From Sedimentitalea sp039941015 (lineage in GTDB: Bacteria; Pseudomonadota; Alphaproteobacteria; Rhodobacterales; Rhodobacteraceae), in assembly GCF_039941015.1 (NCBI RefSeq), contig NZ_JBDVFI010000080.1: 64,000 bases of DNA. The stretch is one strand, 5' to 3'. Below the pieces are notes generated by a model, which made no database searches, was not told the DNA's origin, and saw only the letters and a list, made by a program, of their open reading frames with translations. This document shows, piece after piece, positions 51,790 to 61,261 of the stretch. Position 1 is the stretch's first letter, and each line of letters starts with the position of its first letter. Both the position numbers and the translations under genes were made by a program.

Positions 51790-53178
51790 ATGGCTAACTA
51801 CGACGTGATCATCATCGGCGCCGGACCCGGCGGCTATGTCTGTGCCATCCGCTGCGCACAGCTCGGCCTCAAGACCGCCTGTGTCGAAGGTCGTGAAACA
51901 CTGGGCGGCACTTGCCTGAACGTGGGCTGTATCCCGTCCAAGGCTCTTCTGCATGCCAGCCACCAGTTGCACGAGGCCGAGCACAACTTTGCCAAGATGG
52001 GCCTCAAGGGCAAATCCCCCAGCGTCGACTGGAAACAGATGCTCGCCTACAAAGACGACGTGATCACCACCAACACCAAGGGCGTCGAATTCCTGTTCAA
52101 GAAGAACAAGATCGACTGGCTCAAAGGTTGGGGCAGCATCCCTGAGGCGGGCAAGGTCAAAGTTGGGGACGAAGTGCACACCGCCAAGAATATTATCATC
52201 GCATCCGGCTCCGAGGCGTCGTCCTTGCCCGGTGTCGAGGTCGACGAAAAGGTAGTTGTGACCTCAACCGGCGCACTCGAACTCGGCAAGGTCCCGAAAA
52301 AGATGGTGGTGATCGGAGCTGGGGTAATCGGTCTGGAACTGGGCAGCGTCTATTCGCGCCTCGGGGCCGAGGTCACCGTGGTCGAATTTCTTGACGCGAT
52401 CACGCCCGGCATGGACGGCGATGTGCAAAAGACCTTCCAGCGCATTCTCAAGAAACAGGGCCTGAACTTTATCATGGGCGCAGCGGTCCAAAAAACCGAA
52501 GCAACCAAGACCAAGGCCAAGGTGCATTACAAGCTGCGCAAGGATGACAGCGAACATGTGCTGGACGCCGATGTGGTGCTGGTGGCCACCGGTCGCAAAC
52601 CCTTTGTCGACGGTCTCGGCCTTGACGCGCTTGGCGTGGAACGCAGCGACCGCGGCCAGATCAAGACCGGCAAGGATTGGCAAACCAACGTCAAAGGCAT
52701 CTATGCCATCGGCGACGCAATCGATGGCCCGATGCTGGCTCACAAGGCCGAGGACGAAGGCATGGCCGCAGCCGAGCAGGTCGCGGGCAACCATGGGCAC
52801 GTGAATTATGGGGTGATCCCCGGCGTGATCTATACGTGGCCCGAAGTCGCCAATGTCGGAGAGACCGAAGAAGCACTTAAGGAAGCAGGACGCGCCTACA
52901 AGGTTGGCAAGTTCATGTTCATGGGCAATGGCCGCGCCAAGGCAAATTTTGCGGCAGACGGTTTCGTGAAAATCCTCGCCGACAAGGACACCGACCGCAT
53001 CCTCGGCGCACATATTATTGGCCCCGGAGCCGGCGACCTGATCCACGAAGTCTGTGTGGCGATGGAATTCGGGGCCTCTGCCGAAGATCTGGCAATGACC
53101 TGCCATGCGCACCCGACGTACTCCGAGGCCGTCCGCGAAGCCGCGCTGGCCTGCGGCGATGGGGCGATTCACAGTTAA
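51790..53178 (+). CDS. lpd: Dihydrolipoamide dehydrogenase (E3)
   Basis: FAD/NAD flavoprotein of 462 residues that reoxidises lipoyl groups of the 2-oxoglutarate dehydrogenase complex. YDVIIIGAGPGGYVCAIR is the FAD fingerprint, GGTCLNVGCIPSK carries redox C42/C47, VVIGAGVIGLELGSVYSRLGAEVTVVEF is the NAD site, and AHPTYSEAVREAAL the His-Glu base near the C-terminus. The ATG at 51790 follows the repeat element with a ribosome-binding region AAAGGA. Confidence 0.96.
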   Translation: MANYDVIIIGAGPGGYVCAIRCAQLGLKTACVEGRETLGGTCLNVGCIPSKALLHASHQLHEAEHNFAKMGLKGKSPSVDWKQMLAYKDDVITTNTKGVEFLFKKNKIDWLKGWGSIPEAGKVKVGDEVHTAKNIIIASGSEASSLPGVEVDEKVVVTSTGALELGKVPKKMVVIGAGVIGLELGSVYSRLGAEVTVVEFLDAITPGMDGDVQKTFQRILKKQGLNFIMGAAVQKTEATKTKAKVHYKLRKDDSEHVLDADVVLVATGRKPFVDGLGLDALGVERSDRGQIKTGKDWQTNVKGIYAIGDAIDGPMLAHKAEDEGMAAAEQVAGNHGHVNYGVIPGVIYTWPEVANVGETEEALKEAGRAYKVGKFMFMGNGRAKANFAADGFVKILADKDTDRILGAHIIGPGAGDLIHEVCVAMEFGASAEDLAMTCHAHPTYSEAVREAALACGDGAIHS

Positions 53179-53210
53179 GGCAGTGTCGCGCTGATTTTGA
53201 CGTCGGCCAA

Positions 53211-53263
53211 AGCGAGGGGCTCTGCCCCTCGCGCTCACCGGGATATTTTCAGCAAGAAAAAGA
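53211..53263 (-). repeat. Intergenic palindromic repeat element, copy B (inverted relative to A)
   Basis: Minus-strand reading begins CTTCTTTTTCTTGCTGAAAA and continues TATCCCGGTGAG, then the hairpin GCGAGGGGC-TCT-GCCCCTCGC (53212-53232, 9-bp perfect stem), matching copy A's motif order in reverse orientation. It lies 33 nt after the lpd stop and could also act as the lpd terminator, though no plus-strand U tract follows. Confidence 0.6.
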
Positions 53264-53288
53264 AGTGCGGTGTCGGGTTACGCTGGCG

Positions 53289-53891
53289 TTACCAGAGGGT
53301 GGCAGTGGCCCGTCCGGTCCAGGCGCGATCATATTCCTGACCGTCAATCTCGCCATTGGTCATTTCGTCAAGGATATCTCCGGCACTTGGCAATTCGGCG
53401 CGATCGTCTCGCGACCACAGCCCAGCGCGCAACAAAGCGCGCGAACATTGTGAGTAGATTTCATCAATCGCAATCACAATGACGGTCGCCGGCAGTCGGC
53501 CCTTGCGTTCAAACCGGGCGCGCAGGCCCTCATCGGCGGTCAACCTTGCGGTCCCGTTGACACGAATGACGGTGTTCGATCCGGAAACCATGAACATCAG
53601 CGAGACCCGGCCATCCGTCACGATGTTGCGTAGGGAATCCAATCGGTTGTTGCCGTGCCAGTCCGGCATCGCCAGGGTCCCGGCATCCAGTTCCTGCACC
53701 ACGGGGCCGTCGTCTCCGCGCGGGCTTCCATCTGTACCATCCCGACCCACGGTGGTCAGCACGCAGAGCCGCGATGTCATGATCCATTTGCGGTACGTTG
53801 GTGTCAGCCGTCGGGCGACCTTGCGCAAGGCAGGTTCGCTCGGCGTGCCATAGAGCGCTTCCAGCGCCTCTATCGTGTCAATATGTTCCAT
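53289..53891 (-). CDS. Pyridoxamine 5'-phosphate oxidase-like FMN-binding protein
   Basis: 200-residue protein of the PPOX/flavin-split-barrel group. Family marks are MTSRLCVLTTVGRDGTDGSPRGDDGPVVQ, NRLDSLRNIVTDGRVSLMFMVSGSNTVIRVNGTARLTAD, and IYSQCSRALLRAGLW near the C-terminus, similar to the MSMEG_1061-type subgroup. It may use FMN or F420-like cofactors; the substrate is unknown. ATG 53891 is preferred over an in-frame TTG at 53900. Its 5' end overlaps the plsC 3' end by 14 nt. Confidence 0.78.
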   Translation of the reverse strand: MEHIDTIEALEALYGTPSEPALRKVARRLTPTYRKWIMTSRLCVLTTVGRDGTDGSPRGDDGPVVQELDAGTLAMPDWHGNNRLDSLRNIVTDGRVSLMFMVSGSNTVIRVNGTARLTADEGLRARFERKGRLPATVIVIAIDEIYSQCSRALLRAGLWSRDDRAELPSAGDILDEMTNGEIDGQEYDRAWTGRATATLW

Positions 53892-54618
53892 CCGGATCAA
53901 ACCCCGCTTCCCGCATCAATTCGATTGATCGTGTTTCCACGCGCTGCTCAAGCTGCCTCATAAAACTGGTACGGTCCATACCGGGGGCAATTGGTTCCAG
54001 AAACTCGACAACGGCCAGCCCCGGCTTGCGCAGGATGCCCTTGCGCGGCCAAAAAAGGCCGACATTGGTGGCGACGGGGACGCAGGTTTGGCCAAGTTCC
54101 TTGTAGAGAACGCCCGTTCCTACTTTGTAGGGCTTCTTGTCCGCCGGCGCGACGCGCGTGCCTTGCGGATAGATGATGAGCTGGCCGGGATCGTTGAATT
54201 CCTGCGCGACGTCCTGCACCAACTTTGCTACGGCTGCGCCGCGCCGGCCCCGATCAACGGGAACGCAGCCCAGTCTTTTTGCATAGAGGCCAATAAACGG
54301 TGTCCACAACAGTTCGCGTTTCATGATGAACTTGGCGTGGGGGACCGCATCAAAGATCAGCAAGATATCGAGGAACGATTGGTGCTTGGCGGCAACCATC
54401 ACTTCGTCCGAAGGTACCGGGCCGCGTACTTCGCTGCGAATGCCGACCATCCACCGCGCGAGATGAATAGTCGTACGGGCATAAATCTTGCAGGCGCGCA
54501 ACGCACCACGTTTGGACAGAATCGCATAAGGTGTGAAGAGAATGCCAAGCACTGCCATCCACGCGTAGATCACGATAATGAAGACAAGGGATCGCAGCCA
54601 TTGGATTGCATGGGCCAT
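53878..54618 (-). CDS. plsC: 1-acyl-sn-glycerol-3-phosphate acyltransferase
   Basis: Makes phosphatidic acid from lysophosphatidic acid at the inner membrane. 246 residues: an N-terminal hydrophobic helix (LRSLVFIIVIYAWMAVLGILFTPYAIL), block I MVAAKHQSFLDILLIF (H-x4-D), block III QLIIYPQGTRVAP and the substrate loop VPVATNVGLFWPRKG. The start overlaps the ftsX stop (TGATG), a coupling found in relatives with the ftsEX genes. Confidence 0.93.
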   Translation of the reverse strand: MAHAIQWLRSLVFIIVIYAWMAVLGILFTPYAILSKRGALRACKIYARTTIHLARWMVGIRSEVRGPVPSDEVMVAAKHQSFLDILLIFDAVPHAKFIMKRELLWTPFIGLYAKRLGCVPVDRGRRGAAVAKLVQDVAQEFNDPGQLIIYPQGTRVAPADKKPYKVGTGVLYKELGQTCVPVATNVGLFWPRKGILRKPGLAVVEFLEPIAPGMDRTSFMRQLEQRVETRSIELMREAGFDPDGTY

Positions 54619-55517
54619 CAGCTGAACTCCGTCAATTTTTGTCGCGCCGCCAGCCAGGTCGCGCCGAATGCGACCACCGCGGTCAGGATCGGCACAAGAA
54701 GTGGTGTCAGCCAATCGATGCCGCGAAATCCGATATCGGTCAGAAAGCCATCAACATCGCCGCTTGACGGTAGCAGCATTACAGCGAGCACGCCAAGCAC
54801 CATGCCAGCACCCGACCCAATAAAAGCCCTGAGTGTCAGTCGGCGCACAAAGGCGCACGTCACGAAACGATCCTGTGCCCCGACAAGTCGGAGAACCTCG
54901 ATCACCTGTGCGTTTGCGGCCAGTGCGGCACGAGCGGCGAGCGTGATCATCGCCGCCATGGTGCCAGCGATCAACAAGAGAGAAATCAATCCGAGCCGCC
55001 GCAGCCCATGTGCTGCGTCCACCACTGGCGCGTTCCAGCGGCTGTGGTCATCCAGAACCGCACCGGGCACCTCGTCTGTCAATCGCTGTTGCAGCGCATC
55101 GCTGTCATAACCGGTCTCATCCGCTATCACCTCAATCAACTGTGGCAGTGGCAAGTCGCCGAGTGGCAGGTCAGCGCCAAGCCATGGAGCGAGGAGCGCC
55201 GCCTGTTCTTCGACACTGAGCGGACGCGAACTGGCGATTCCCGGTGTTTCTTGCAGAATGTTCAACGCGGCCTCGGTCTGTGCTTCGCGTTGATCCGTGG
55301 CACCCGAAATGCGCAGGGTGGCGGTTTGCGACGCATCATCAGACCAACGGTCGGCGACGCGGCCTGCTGTCAGCGCCAGCGCCAATGCAAAAACCGCCAG
55401 AAAGGCCATCGCTGCTGCGGCAAAGAAGGTCAGAGATGTGGTGATCCCGCTGGGCGGAACGATGCGGTCGCTCTGGGCGTCGCCAGCGAGAAAGCGGCGG
55501 AGTGTTCGATTGCTCAC
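54618..55517 (-). CDS. ftsX: Cell-division protein FtsX
   Basis: Membrane partner of FtsE in the ABC-type complex that activates periplasmic peptidoglycan hydrolases at the septum. 299 residues with four transmembrane segments (one near residue 40, three in the C-terminal half), a periplasmic domain between the first two, and an N-terminal basic cytosolic tail (MSNRTLRRFLAGDAQSD). The frame begins with a GTG overlapping the ftsE stop, so the two are coupled. Confidence 0.9.
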   Translation of the reverse strand: MSNRTLRRFLAGDAQSDRIVPPSGITTSLTFFAAAAMAFLAVFALALALTAGRVADRWSDDASQTATLRISGATDQREAQTEAALNILQETPGIASSRPLSVEEQAALLAPWLGADLPLGDLPLPQLIEVIADETGYDSDALQQRLTDEVPGAVLDDHSRWNAPVVDAAHGLRRLGLISLLLIAGTMAAMITLAARAALAANAQVIEVLRLVGAQDRFVTCAFVRRLTLRAFIGSGAGMVLGVLAVMLLPSSGDVDGFLTDIGFRGIDWLTPLLVPILTAVVAFGATWLAARQKLTEFS

Positions 55518-56191
55518 AGATCTGCCCCCGCCAGTTGCACCTGTTTGTCAGAAAGACGCAGGACCCGCGCCTGTACCTCGGATTTGGCCGCGCGGATCAG
55601 CGACAGGTCGTGGCTGGCAATCAGCACGGTCTTGCCCATTCCGTTCAGGTCGATCAGCAAACGCAACAGGCGCTGTGACATCTCCCAGTCGATATTGCCA
55701 GTCGGTTCATCCGCAATGATCACATCCGGTGACAGGATAACCGCCCGCGCCAACGCCGCGCGTTGCCGTTCGCCGCCTGACAACTCTGTTGGCAGCGCAT
55801 CGGCCCGATCGGACAACCCGACCCAGCCCAAGAGATCACTGAGGTTGTCCTGTTCCTTGGCCAGGTCCCGGCCCGCCACAGTCAACGGCAATGCGATATT
55901 GTCCGCCACCGGCAAATGATCGAGAAATCGGCAATCCTGATGCACCACACCGATTCTGCGCCGCAGCATGGCCATGTCGTCACGGTTGGCCGCCGCGATA
56001 TCGTCGTCAAAGGCGCTGACCCGCCCGCTGGTTGGACTGAGCGCGCCATAGCAGAGCTTTAGCAGTGTCGTTTTGCCCGATCCGGATGGCCCGGTCAGAA
56101 AGTGGAATGACCCGGCTGGCAAGGACAGCGAAACATCACTGAACAGTGCGCCCCCGCCATAGTCATATCCCACCTGTTCCAACTCTATCAC
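55514..56191 (-). CDS. ftsE: Cell-division ATP-binding protein FtsE
   Basis: ABC ATPase of the FtsEX complex; 225 residues from a GTG start at 56191 with GGAG seven bases upstream. Walker A is GPSGSGKTTLLKLCYG, the signature ALSGGERQRAALARAV (as ELSGGERQRAAL) and Walker B PDVIIADEPTGNIDW. A much longer frame extends upstream but has no ABC sequence, so the GTG is taken as the start. Divergent from the zinc-ribbon gene. Confidence 0.93.
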   Translation of the reverse strand: MIELEQVGYDYGGGALFSDVSLSLPAGSFHFLTGPSGSGKTTLLKLCYGALSPTSGRVSAFDDDIAAANRDDMAMLRRRIGVVHQDCRFLDHLPVADNIALPLTVAGRDLAKEQDNLSDLLGWVGLSDRADALPTELSGGERQRAALARAVILSPDVIIADEPTGNIDWEMSQRLLRLLIDLNGMGKTVLIASHDLSLIRAAKSEVQARVLRLSDKQVQLAGADL

Positions 56192-56377
56192 GTTCAATCT
56201 CCAGATAACTGCCGCCTTTTGCCTTACCCGCCGGGCAGTTTCAATGCCATGGCGATTCGCCGCACGCGCGCCTGAGAATTGGTACGAAATTCGCCCTTTG
56301 CGTACCCTCTCTGAAACGCATATGGTTGCGACAGAAGAACATTTCATTAGGCATTGACCAGGATCAGGAGGGGCAGC

Positions 56378-57133
56378 ATGCGTCTTACATGCCCGAATTG
56401 CGGCGCTCAGTACGAAGTGCCCGACAAGGTGATCCCACCACAGGGCCGCGACGTTCAATGCTCAAACTGTGACAAGACCTGGTTCTTTGCCCACCCCGAC
56501 CCACTGGTGCGGGAAGAACCCGACCTGCGCGTGTCTGCGGCATCGTTTCTGGATGAGGATCCTGCCAATTCCGAAGAAAATTCAGCTGCCCCTCCACGAC
56601 GCAAACTGGACCCGAATGTCAGCGAGATCCTAAAGCAGGAGGCCAAACGTGAAGCGCGTTTGCGCAGCCGCGAAATCGCCGATTCAGCAGACAACCGCAA
56701 AGATACCACAGAGACACATGAATCTGACGCGGCAGCCGACAGCGCCCGCAAGGCGCGTGCGCGGATGGCCCTGATCCGCGGAGAGGAAACAGCCGAACCA
56801 GTATCGGGCAGTACGCCCGAACCGCATCGCAGTAAGCTTCCCGATATTGAGGAAATCAATTCAACCCTGCGTGCGTCGGGCGATACGGCCTATCAGGACT
56901 TTGAGTACAAGACACCCAAGCGGAAATCAGGTTTCATAAGGGGCGTCTCGCTGACCATCCTGCTGGCCGCGATTCTGGTCCTTGCCTATGCCAACGCGCG
57001 CACGCTCTCCGAGGCTGTGCCGCAGGCGGCTCCATACGTGAAAGTCTATGTTGCCAAGGTGGACGAAGGACGGGTCTGGCTGGACGGGCTGATCAACCAG
57101 CTCATGCCCGACACATCAGAACCGCTCGAGTAG
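56378..57133 (+). CDS. Zinc-ribbon domain membrane protein (MJ0042 finger)
   Basis: 251-residue protein. The N-terminus MRLTCPNCGAQYEVPDKVIPPQGRDVQCSNCDKTWFF is the four-Cys MJ0042 zinc ribbon; then a long charged Ala/Arg-rich region (about 50-180) and one transmembrane helix near 190-210 (GVSLTILLAAILVLAYANA). In alphaproteobacteria this gene usually lies divergent to ftsEX, as here, but its role is unknown. It starts at 56378 (ribosome-binding site GGAGGGG) and its end overlaps the end of the TIGR02302 gene by 18 nt. Confidence 0.82.
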   Translation: MRLTCPNCGAQYEVPDKVIPPQGRDVQCSNCDKTWFFAHPDPLVREEPDLRVSAASFLDEDPANSEENSAAPPRRKLDPNVSEILKQEAKREARLRSREIADSADNRKDTTETHESDAAADSARKARARMALIRGEETAEPVSGSTPEPHRSKLPDIEEINSTLRASGDTAYQDFEYKTPKRKSGFIRGVSLTILLAAILVLAYANARTLSEAVPQAAPYVKVYVAKVDEGRVWLDGLINQLMPDTSEPLE

Positions 57134-59662
57134 CCTCTGAAGGTAATTGCGTTCGACTTCAGGCCGGTCGCCTTCTCCTGACCTGCGGCGGATTTCGTCG
57201 AGCAACTCGCGCGCGCGCCGATAAACGTCTTCGCCCTGCAGCAGGTTGTCCGGCGTACCGAGCGAGCCATTGGACCCGCTGTTGCGCCCCAGCGGGTCAC
57301 GGTTCTGCGCCTCCATGTCTCCCTGCTGGCTTCCCTGCCCCGGCTGGCTCTGCTGCTGGGCCATTGCTTCGCCCAACGAACGCATCCCTTCGCGCAGCGC
57401 CTCCATCGCTTCGGATTGCCGGTCTATTGCATCAGCGTAATCGTCCTGTCGCAGCGCCTGTTCCGCACCGTCCATGGCCCGTCCCGCCCGGTCGAGCGCT
57501 TCGCGTGCGGCATCACCTTCGGGGGTGCCAGCACCCGGCAAATTGCCTTGCTGCCGACCCAACTCGTCACGCAGCGCTTGCTGGCGATCCGCCAGCGCAC
57601 CTTCGCTGCCGGGTTGCCCGCTCTGCTCGCCATCGCCCTCACCGCCTTGCCCCTCGTGACTCTGGCCTTGCCCCTGCCCGCCATTACGGCCCTGGTTGCC
57701 CTGACTTTCGCCAGCCTGTGCGCCGGGATTGAACTGTTCCTGCAGGTCGCGAAACGCCTGATCGCTCAGCCCTTGCTGTTCGCGCAGGGTTTCAGCGAGG
57801 CCTTCCATCGCCTGCTGCCCTTCGGACTGGCCACCTTGCCCTTGGCCTTGCGTCACGCGCATGTTCTCCATCATCTGCTGGAGCTCCTGCAACGCTTGTT
57901 CGGCCTCGGCCATGCGGCCCTGTTCCATCAGTTCTTGAATGCGGTCCATCATCCGCTGCAGATCATCCTGAGTCATCTGCATCGCATTTTCCGAGGGCTG
58001 CCCCTGCTCGCCTTCCTGCCCCTCTTGTTGGGCCTGACGCGACAGTTGGCGCATGTAGTCGTTGGTTGCTTCGCGCAACTCCTGCATCAAGTCAGCGATT
58101 TCCTGATCGCTTGCGCCATTCTTCATGGCTTCGCTCAGCCGTTCCTGCGCACGCCGCAAACGCTCCAAGGCATCGCTGAGATCGCCTTCCTCCAACAGTA
58201 CCGCAAGACCCCAAAGCGCTTCGGCCAGTTCCTCGCGCTGCTCCGCTTTCAGCCCGTAATCTGAATAGGTCTCCAACCGGCGCAGAATCACGCGAAGACG
58301 CAGATAGGCGGTCTCGGAGCGAAACATCCCGTCCGGGCGATGCGAAATCGCGCGCAGTATCTGTGATACCCGGCCCGCATTGTCGCGTGCCCAGAGCAGA
58401 TCGCGTCGCTGTTCGATGACCGCCGCCGCCAGCGGATCAAAAAACCTTCGTGCGGGCAGCACCATTGGAGCGGGATCAATTTCGGTCACATGCCCAGCCG
58501 CATCCTCTGCGGACAGTTGGATCATCACTGGCAGGTTCGCCCATGGGTGTTTCGAGAAATCCTCGATCAGAGTTTCGGTGAACATGCGCCGATCACCGGC
58601 GATGGGCATCGGCAAAGGCACGACAATCGCATCACGCGATTCCGGTTCTGCCACAAGCCCGTGGCGGCGGGAGACGGCCCCCGGATCCAGCGTGATCACC
58701 GCCTGCCCGGCAACAACGCCGTAGTCATCACTGGCGGTAAAGGGCAACGTCATCTCGCCGGTCGCTTCGGCTTCGGCGACACCGGCTATGGTAATTTGTG
58801 GCAGCGTGTCGTCGATGACAGCAACTTGCCAGCTCTGCCCACCAGAACCGGTGATCTCGATCGTTCCGTCTTGAACAACGGTAAAGTCCTGCACGGGATC
58901 ATCGGCAGATCCTTCGGTTTCCTTCGATCCCGAAACCGTCTCGGTCAGGTTCAGCGCGCCGACCTCGCCATAGAAACGTAAAGTGATGCGGCTCCCTTCC
59001 GGCACACGCAGCGTCGCGTTGGTCATGTCCTTGAGGTATAGCGTTGGTTTCCCGGTATAGCGCGGCGGCTCTACCCAGCCTTCCCAGGACGGCCCGCTCG
59101 CAAGTTCCGTGCCGCCCGGTGTCATCTCCGCGACGCTGCCCACCCGCCAGACAGAACCAAACAGCAGGGCCACCAGAAACGCGAGGAGTGCAACGTAACG
59201 CAAGGCAAACGGATCGCGCCGCGCGATCTTCAGATCCGGTGCCGGCGCTCTTGCGGCTGCTGCACGCGCGGCCATCCGGGCCTGATGCGCGCGCCAAAGT
59301 GCGGCGGATTGAGCGTCATTTGATCCAATTGCCTGCTCATCAAGCAGAGCCTGTATCGGTCGCCCCGGCAAGGTTTCATCCAGCCGGGCCAAGGCCTCGC
59401 CGCGTGCGGGCCAATGAAATTGCCGAAATGCGTAGATCAGCGCCGCGCCTGCGCCCACCACAGCGACCACCCCGGTAGCCCACACGGCCTCGACCGGCAC
59501 ATGGTCCTGCACGCCCAGCATCAGCAGGGCCAGAACCAGCAACACCAGACTGATCAGCGGCCAAAAACACCGCAGCAACCGTTCCGCCAGCATCCCGCCG
59601 CGCGTCAGCACCAGCGGCAGGCGCAACGCATGCAGGATCGGGGGGACTGTAGGTCTGGCCAT
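57116..59662 (-). CDS. TIGR02302 / DUF4175 large membrane protein
   Basis: 848 residues. Three transmembrane helices in the first 180 residues (LISLVLLVLALLML, VVAVVGAGAALIYAF, VALLAFLVALLFGSVW), a periplasmic domain with SWEGWVEPPRYTGKPTLYLKD, then a very Gln/Gly-rich, coiled-coil C-terminal half (from about 500) with Q-rich repeats. Function is unknown but the gene is conserved and usually lies near lysA. GGAG lies six bases before ATG 59662, preferred over the TTG at 59665. Convergent overlap with the zinc-ribbon gene. Confidence 0.88.
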   Translation of the reverse strand: MARPTVPPILHALRLPLVLTRGGMLAERLLRCFWPLISLVLLVLALLMLGVQDHVPVEAVWATGVVAVVGAGAALIYAFRQFHWPARGEALARLDETLPGRPIQALLDEQAIGSNDAQSAALWRAHQARMAARAAAARAPAPDLKIARRDPFALRYVALLAFLVALLFGSVWRVGSVAEMTPGGTELASGPSWEGWVEPPRYTGKPTLYLKDMTNATLRVPEGSRITLRFYGEVGALNLTETVSGSKETEGSADDPVQDFTVVQDGTIEITGSGGQSWQVAVIDDTLPQITIAGVAEAEATGEMTLPFTASDDYGVVAGQAVITLDPGAVSRRHGLVAEPESRDAIVVPLPMPIAGDRRMFTETLIEDFSKHPWANLPVMIQLSAEDAAGHVTEIDPAPMVLPARRFFDPLAAAVIEQRRDLLWARDNAGRVSQILRAISHRPDGMFRSETAYLRLRVILRRLETYSDYGLKAEQREELAEALWGLAVLLEEGDLSDALERLRRAQERLSEAMKNGASDQEIADLMQELREATNDYMRQLSRQAQQEGQEGEQGQPSENAMQMTQDDLQRMMDRIQELMEQGRMAEAEQALQELQQMMENMRVTQGQGQGGQSEGQQAMEGLAETLREQQGLSDQAFRDLQEQFNPGAQAGESQGNQGRNGGQGQGQSHEGQGGEGDGEQSGQPGSEGALADRQQALRDELGRQQGNLPGAGTPEGDAAREALDRAGRAMDGAEQALRQDDYADAIDRQSEAMEALREGMRSLGEAMAQQQSQPGQGSQQGDMEAQNRDPLGRNSGSNGSLGTPDNLLQGEDVYRRARELLDEIRRRSGEGDRPEVERNYLQRLLERF

Positions 59663-59696
59663 CAAGCTCTCCGAGCGGCCAAATCGCAGGATTGCG

Positions 59697-60962
59697 CTAC
59701 AGCCACTCGGGGATGGTATCGCGATTTATCATTTCGTCAAAGGTCGGTCGCGGCCGGATGACCGCAAATTGATCACCTTTCACCAGAACTTCGGGTATCA
59801 GTGGGCGCGCGTTGTACTCGCTGGCCATGACCGCGCCATAGGCCCCCGCACTACGAAAGGCGATCAGATCGCCCGCAGACAGCGGCGGCAGGTTACGCTG
59901 TTTGGCGAATGTGTCGCCACTTTCGCAAACCGGGCCGACAATATCAAATGGCTGCTGGTCAACACCTGCCTCGGCCTCAATCACCGGCACGATATCGTGG
60001 TGCGCATCGTACATCGCGGGGCGGATCAGATCGTTCATGGCACTGTCGACGATGAGGAAATCACGGCCTTCGCCGGATTTGAGATAGATCACCTTGCTGA
60101 CCATGATCCCGGCGTTTCCGGCAATCAGCCGGCCCGGCTCGATCTCGATCTCACAGCCAAGATGGCCCAGCGTTCGTTTGATCAACGCGCCGTATTCCAA
60201 TGGCAGTGGCGGTGCCTCGTTGCTACGCGCATAGGGGATGCCCAGCCCGCCACCTAAATCAAGACGGCGGATGTTGTGACCGTCAGCGCGCAGGGTCTCG
60301 GTCAACTCCGCAACGATGCCATAAGCCTGCTCAAACGGCGCAAGGTCGGCAAGCTGACTTCCGATATGCACATCGATGCCAACGATCTCGAGGCCCTTCA
60401 TCGCCGCAGCCATTGCATAGACTTCGCGGGCACGGGCGATCGGGATGCCAAACTTGTTCTCGGATTTTCCAGTTGCGATCTTGGCATGGGTCTTGGCGTC
60501 CACATCCGGGTTCACGCGAATGGTGATCGGTGCAACCATGCCGAGCGACAGCGCAACGTCGTTCAGCACGATCATCTCGGGCTCAGATTCGACATTGAAC
60601 TGGCGGATACCACCCTCAAGTGCCGTGCGCATTTCATCCGCCGTCTTGCCCACGCCGGAAAACACGATCCGCTCGCCGGGCACCCCAGCGGCGCGGGCTC
60701 GCAAATATTCACCGACCGACACCACATCCATACCGGCACCGGCCTGCGCAAGCGTTTTCAGGATCGCCTGATTGCCAGCGGCCTTCATGGCATAGCAAAC
60801 CAAATGTTCTGTTCCCTCCAGCGCCTCGTCAAACAACGCATAGTGGCGCAGCAGCGTCGCTGTGGAATAGACATAAAACGGGGTTCCGACTGCGGCAGCG
60901 ATCTCGCTGACCGGCACATCCTCGGCATGCAGAGCGCCGTCTTTGTAGAGAAAATGATCCAT
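59697..60962 (-). CDS. lysA: Diaminopimelate decarboxylase
   Basis: Last step of lysine synthesis, decarboxylating meso-diaminopimelate. 421 residues of fold type III: K60 in VCYAMKAAGN binds PLP, DVHIGSQLAD, LDLGGGLGIPYA, EPGRLIAGNAGIMVSKVIYLK, and GPVCESGDTFAK with the active-site Cys/Glu. Two small lipoprotein genes precede it on the same strand, a common order in proteobacteria where a YifL/LptM-like lipoprotein lies upstream of lysA. Confidence 0.95.
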   Translation of the reverse strand: MDHFLYKDGALHAEDVPVSEIAAAVGTPFYVYSTATLLRHYALFDEALEGTEHLVCYAMKAAGNQAILKTLAQAGAGMDVVSVGEYLRARAAGVPGERIVFSGVGKTADEMRTALEGGIRQFNVESEPEMIVLNDVALSLGMVAPITIRVNPDVDAKTHAKIATGKSENKFGIPIARAREVYAMAAAMKGLEIVGIDVHIGSQLADLAPFEQAYGIVAELTETLRADGHNIRRLDLGGGLGIPYARSNEAPPLPLEYGALIKRTLGHLGCEIEIEPGRLIAGNAGIMVSKVIYLKSGEGRDFLIVDSAMNDLIRPAMYDAHHDIVPVIEAEAGVDQQPFDIVGPVCESGDTFAKQRNLPPLSAGDLIAFRSAGAYGAVMASEYNARPLIPEVLVKGDQFAVIRPRPTFDEMINRDTIPEWL

Positions 60963-61024
60963 ACCGGCGTCATAGCAAAACCCGCGCCGGGATCAATGGC
61001 GATCAGAGGATCGAAAGCGTGGGG

Positions 61025-61249
61025 CTAAAAGCCCAAGAACACCGAGAATGGTCCCTGATAAAAGCCGACTCCGCCATAGGCATTCGCCCCACCTGACCCG
61101 ACTCCAATGCCAACATTAACTGCCGGTTGTGCGGTGGCGGGCGGCGGCGGTTGAACGATCAACTCGCCGTCCGGCCCTACAAGTGGAGGCGAAGGCTCAC
61201 ATCCCGCCAAGACCAAGAGGAACAGAAGAGATGATCCCAATACCCTCAT
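61025..61249 (-). CDS. Small lipoprotein, Gly-rich
   Basis: 74-residue predicted lipoprotein: signal with LAGC lipobox (MRVLGSSLLFLLVLAGC, C17) followed by a Pro-rich linker and a Gly/Ala-rich tail (GIGVGSGGANAYGGVGFYQGPF). No family recognised. Sits between argH's downstream lipoprotein and lysA, probably in one operon. Confidence 0.6.
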   Translation of the reverse strand: MRVLGSSLLFLLVLAGCEPSPPLVGPDGELIVQPPPPATAQPAVNVGIGVGSGGANAYGGVGFYQGPFSVFLGF

Positions 61250-61261
61250 CCGATGCCCACG

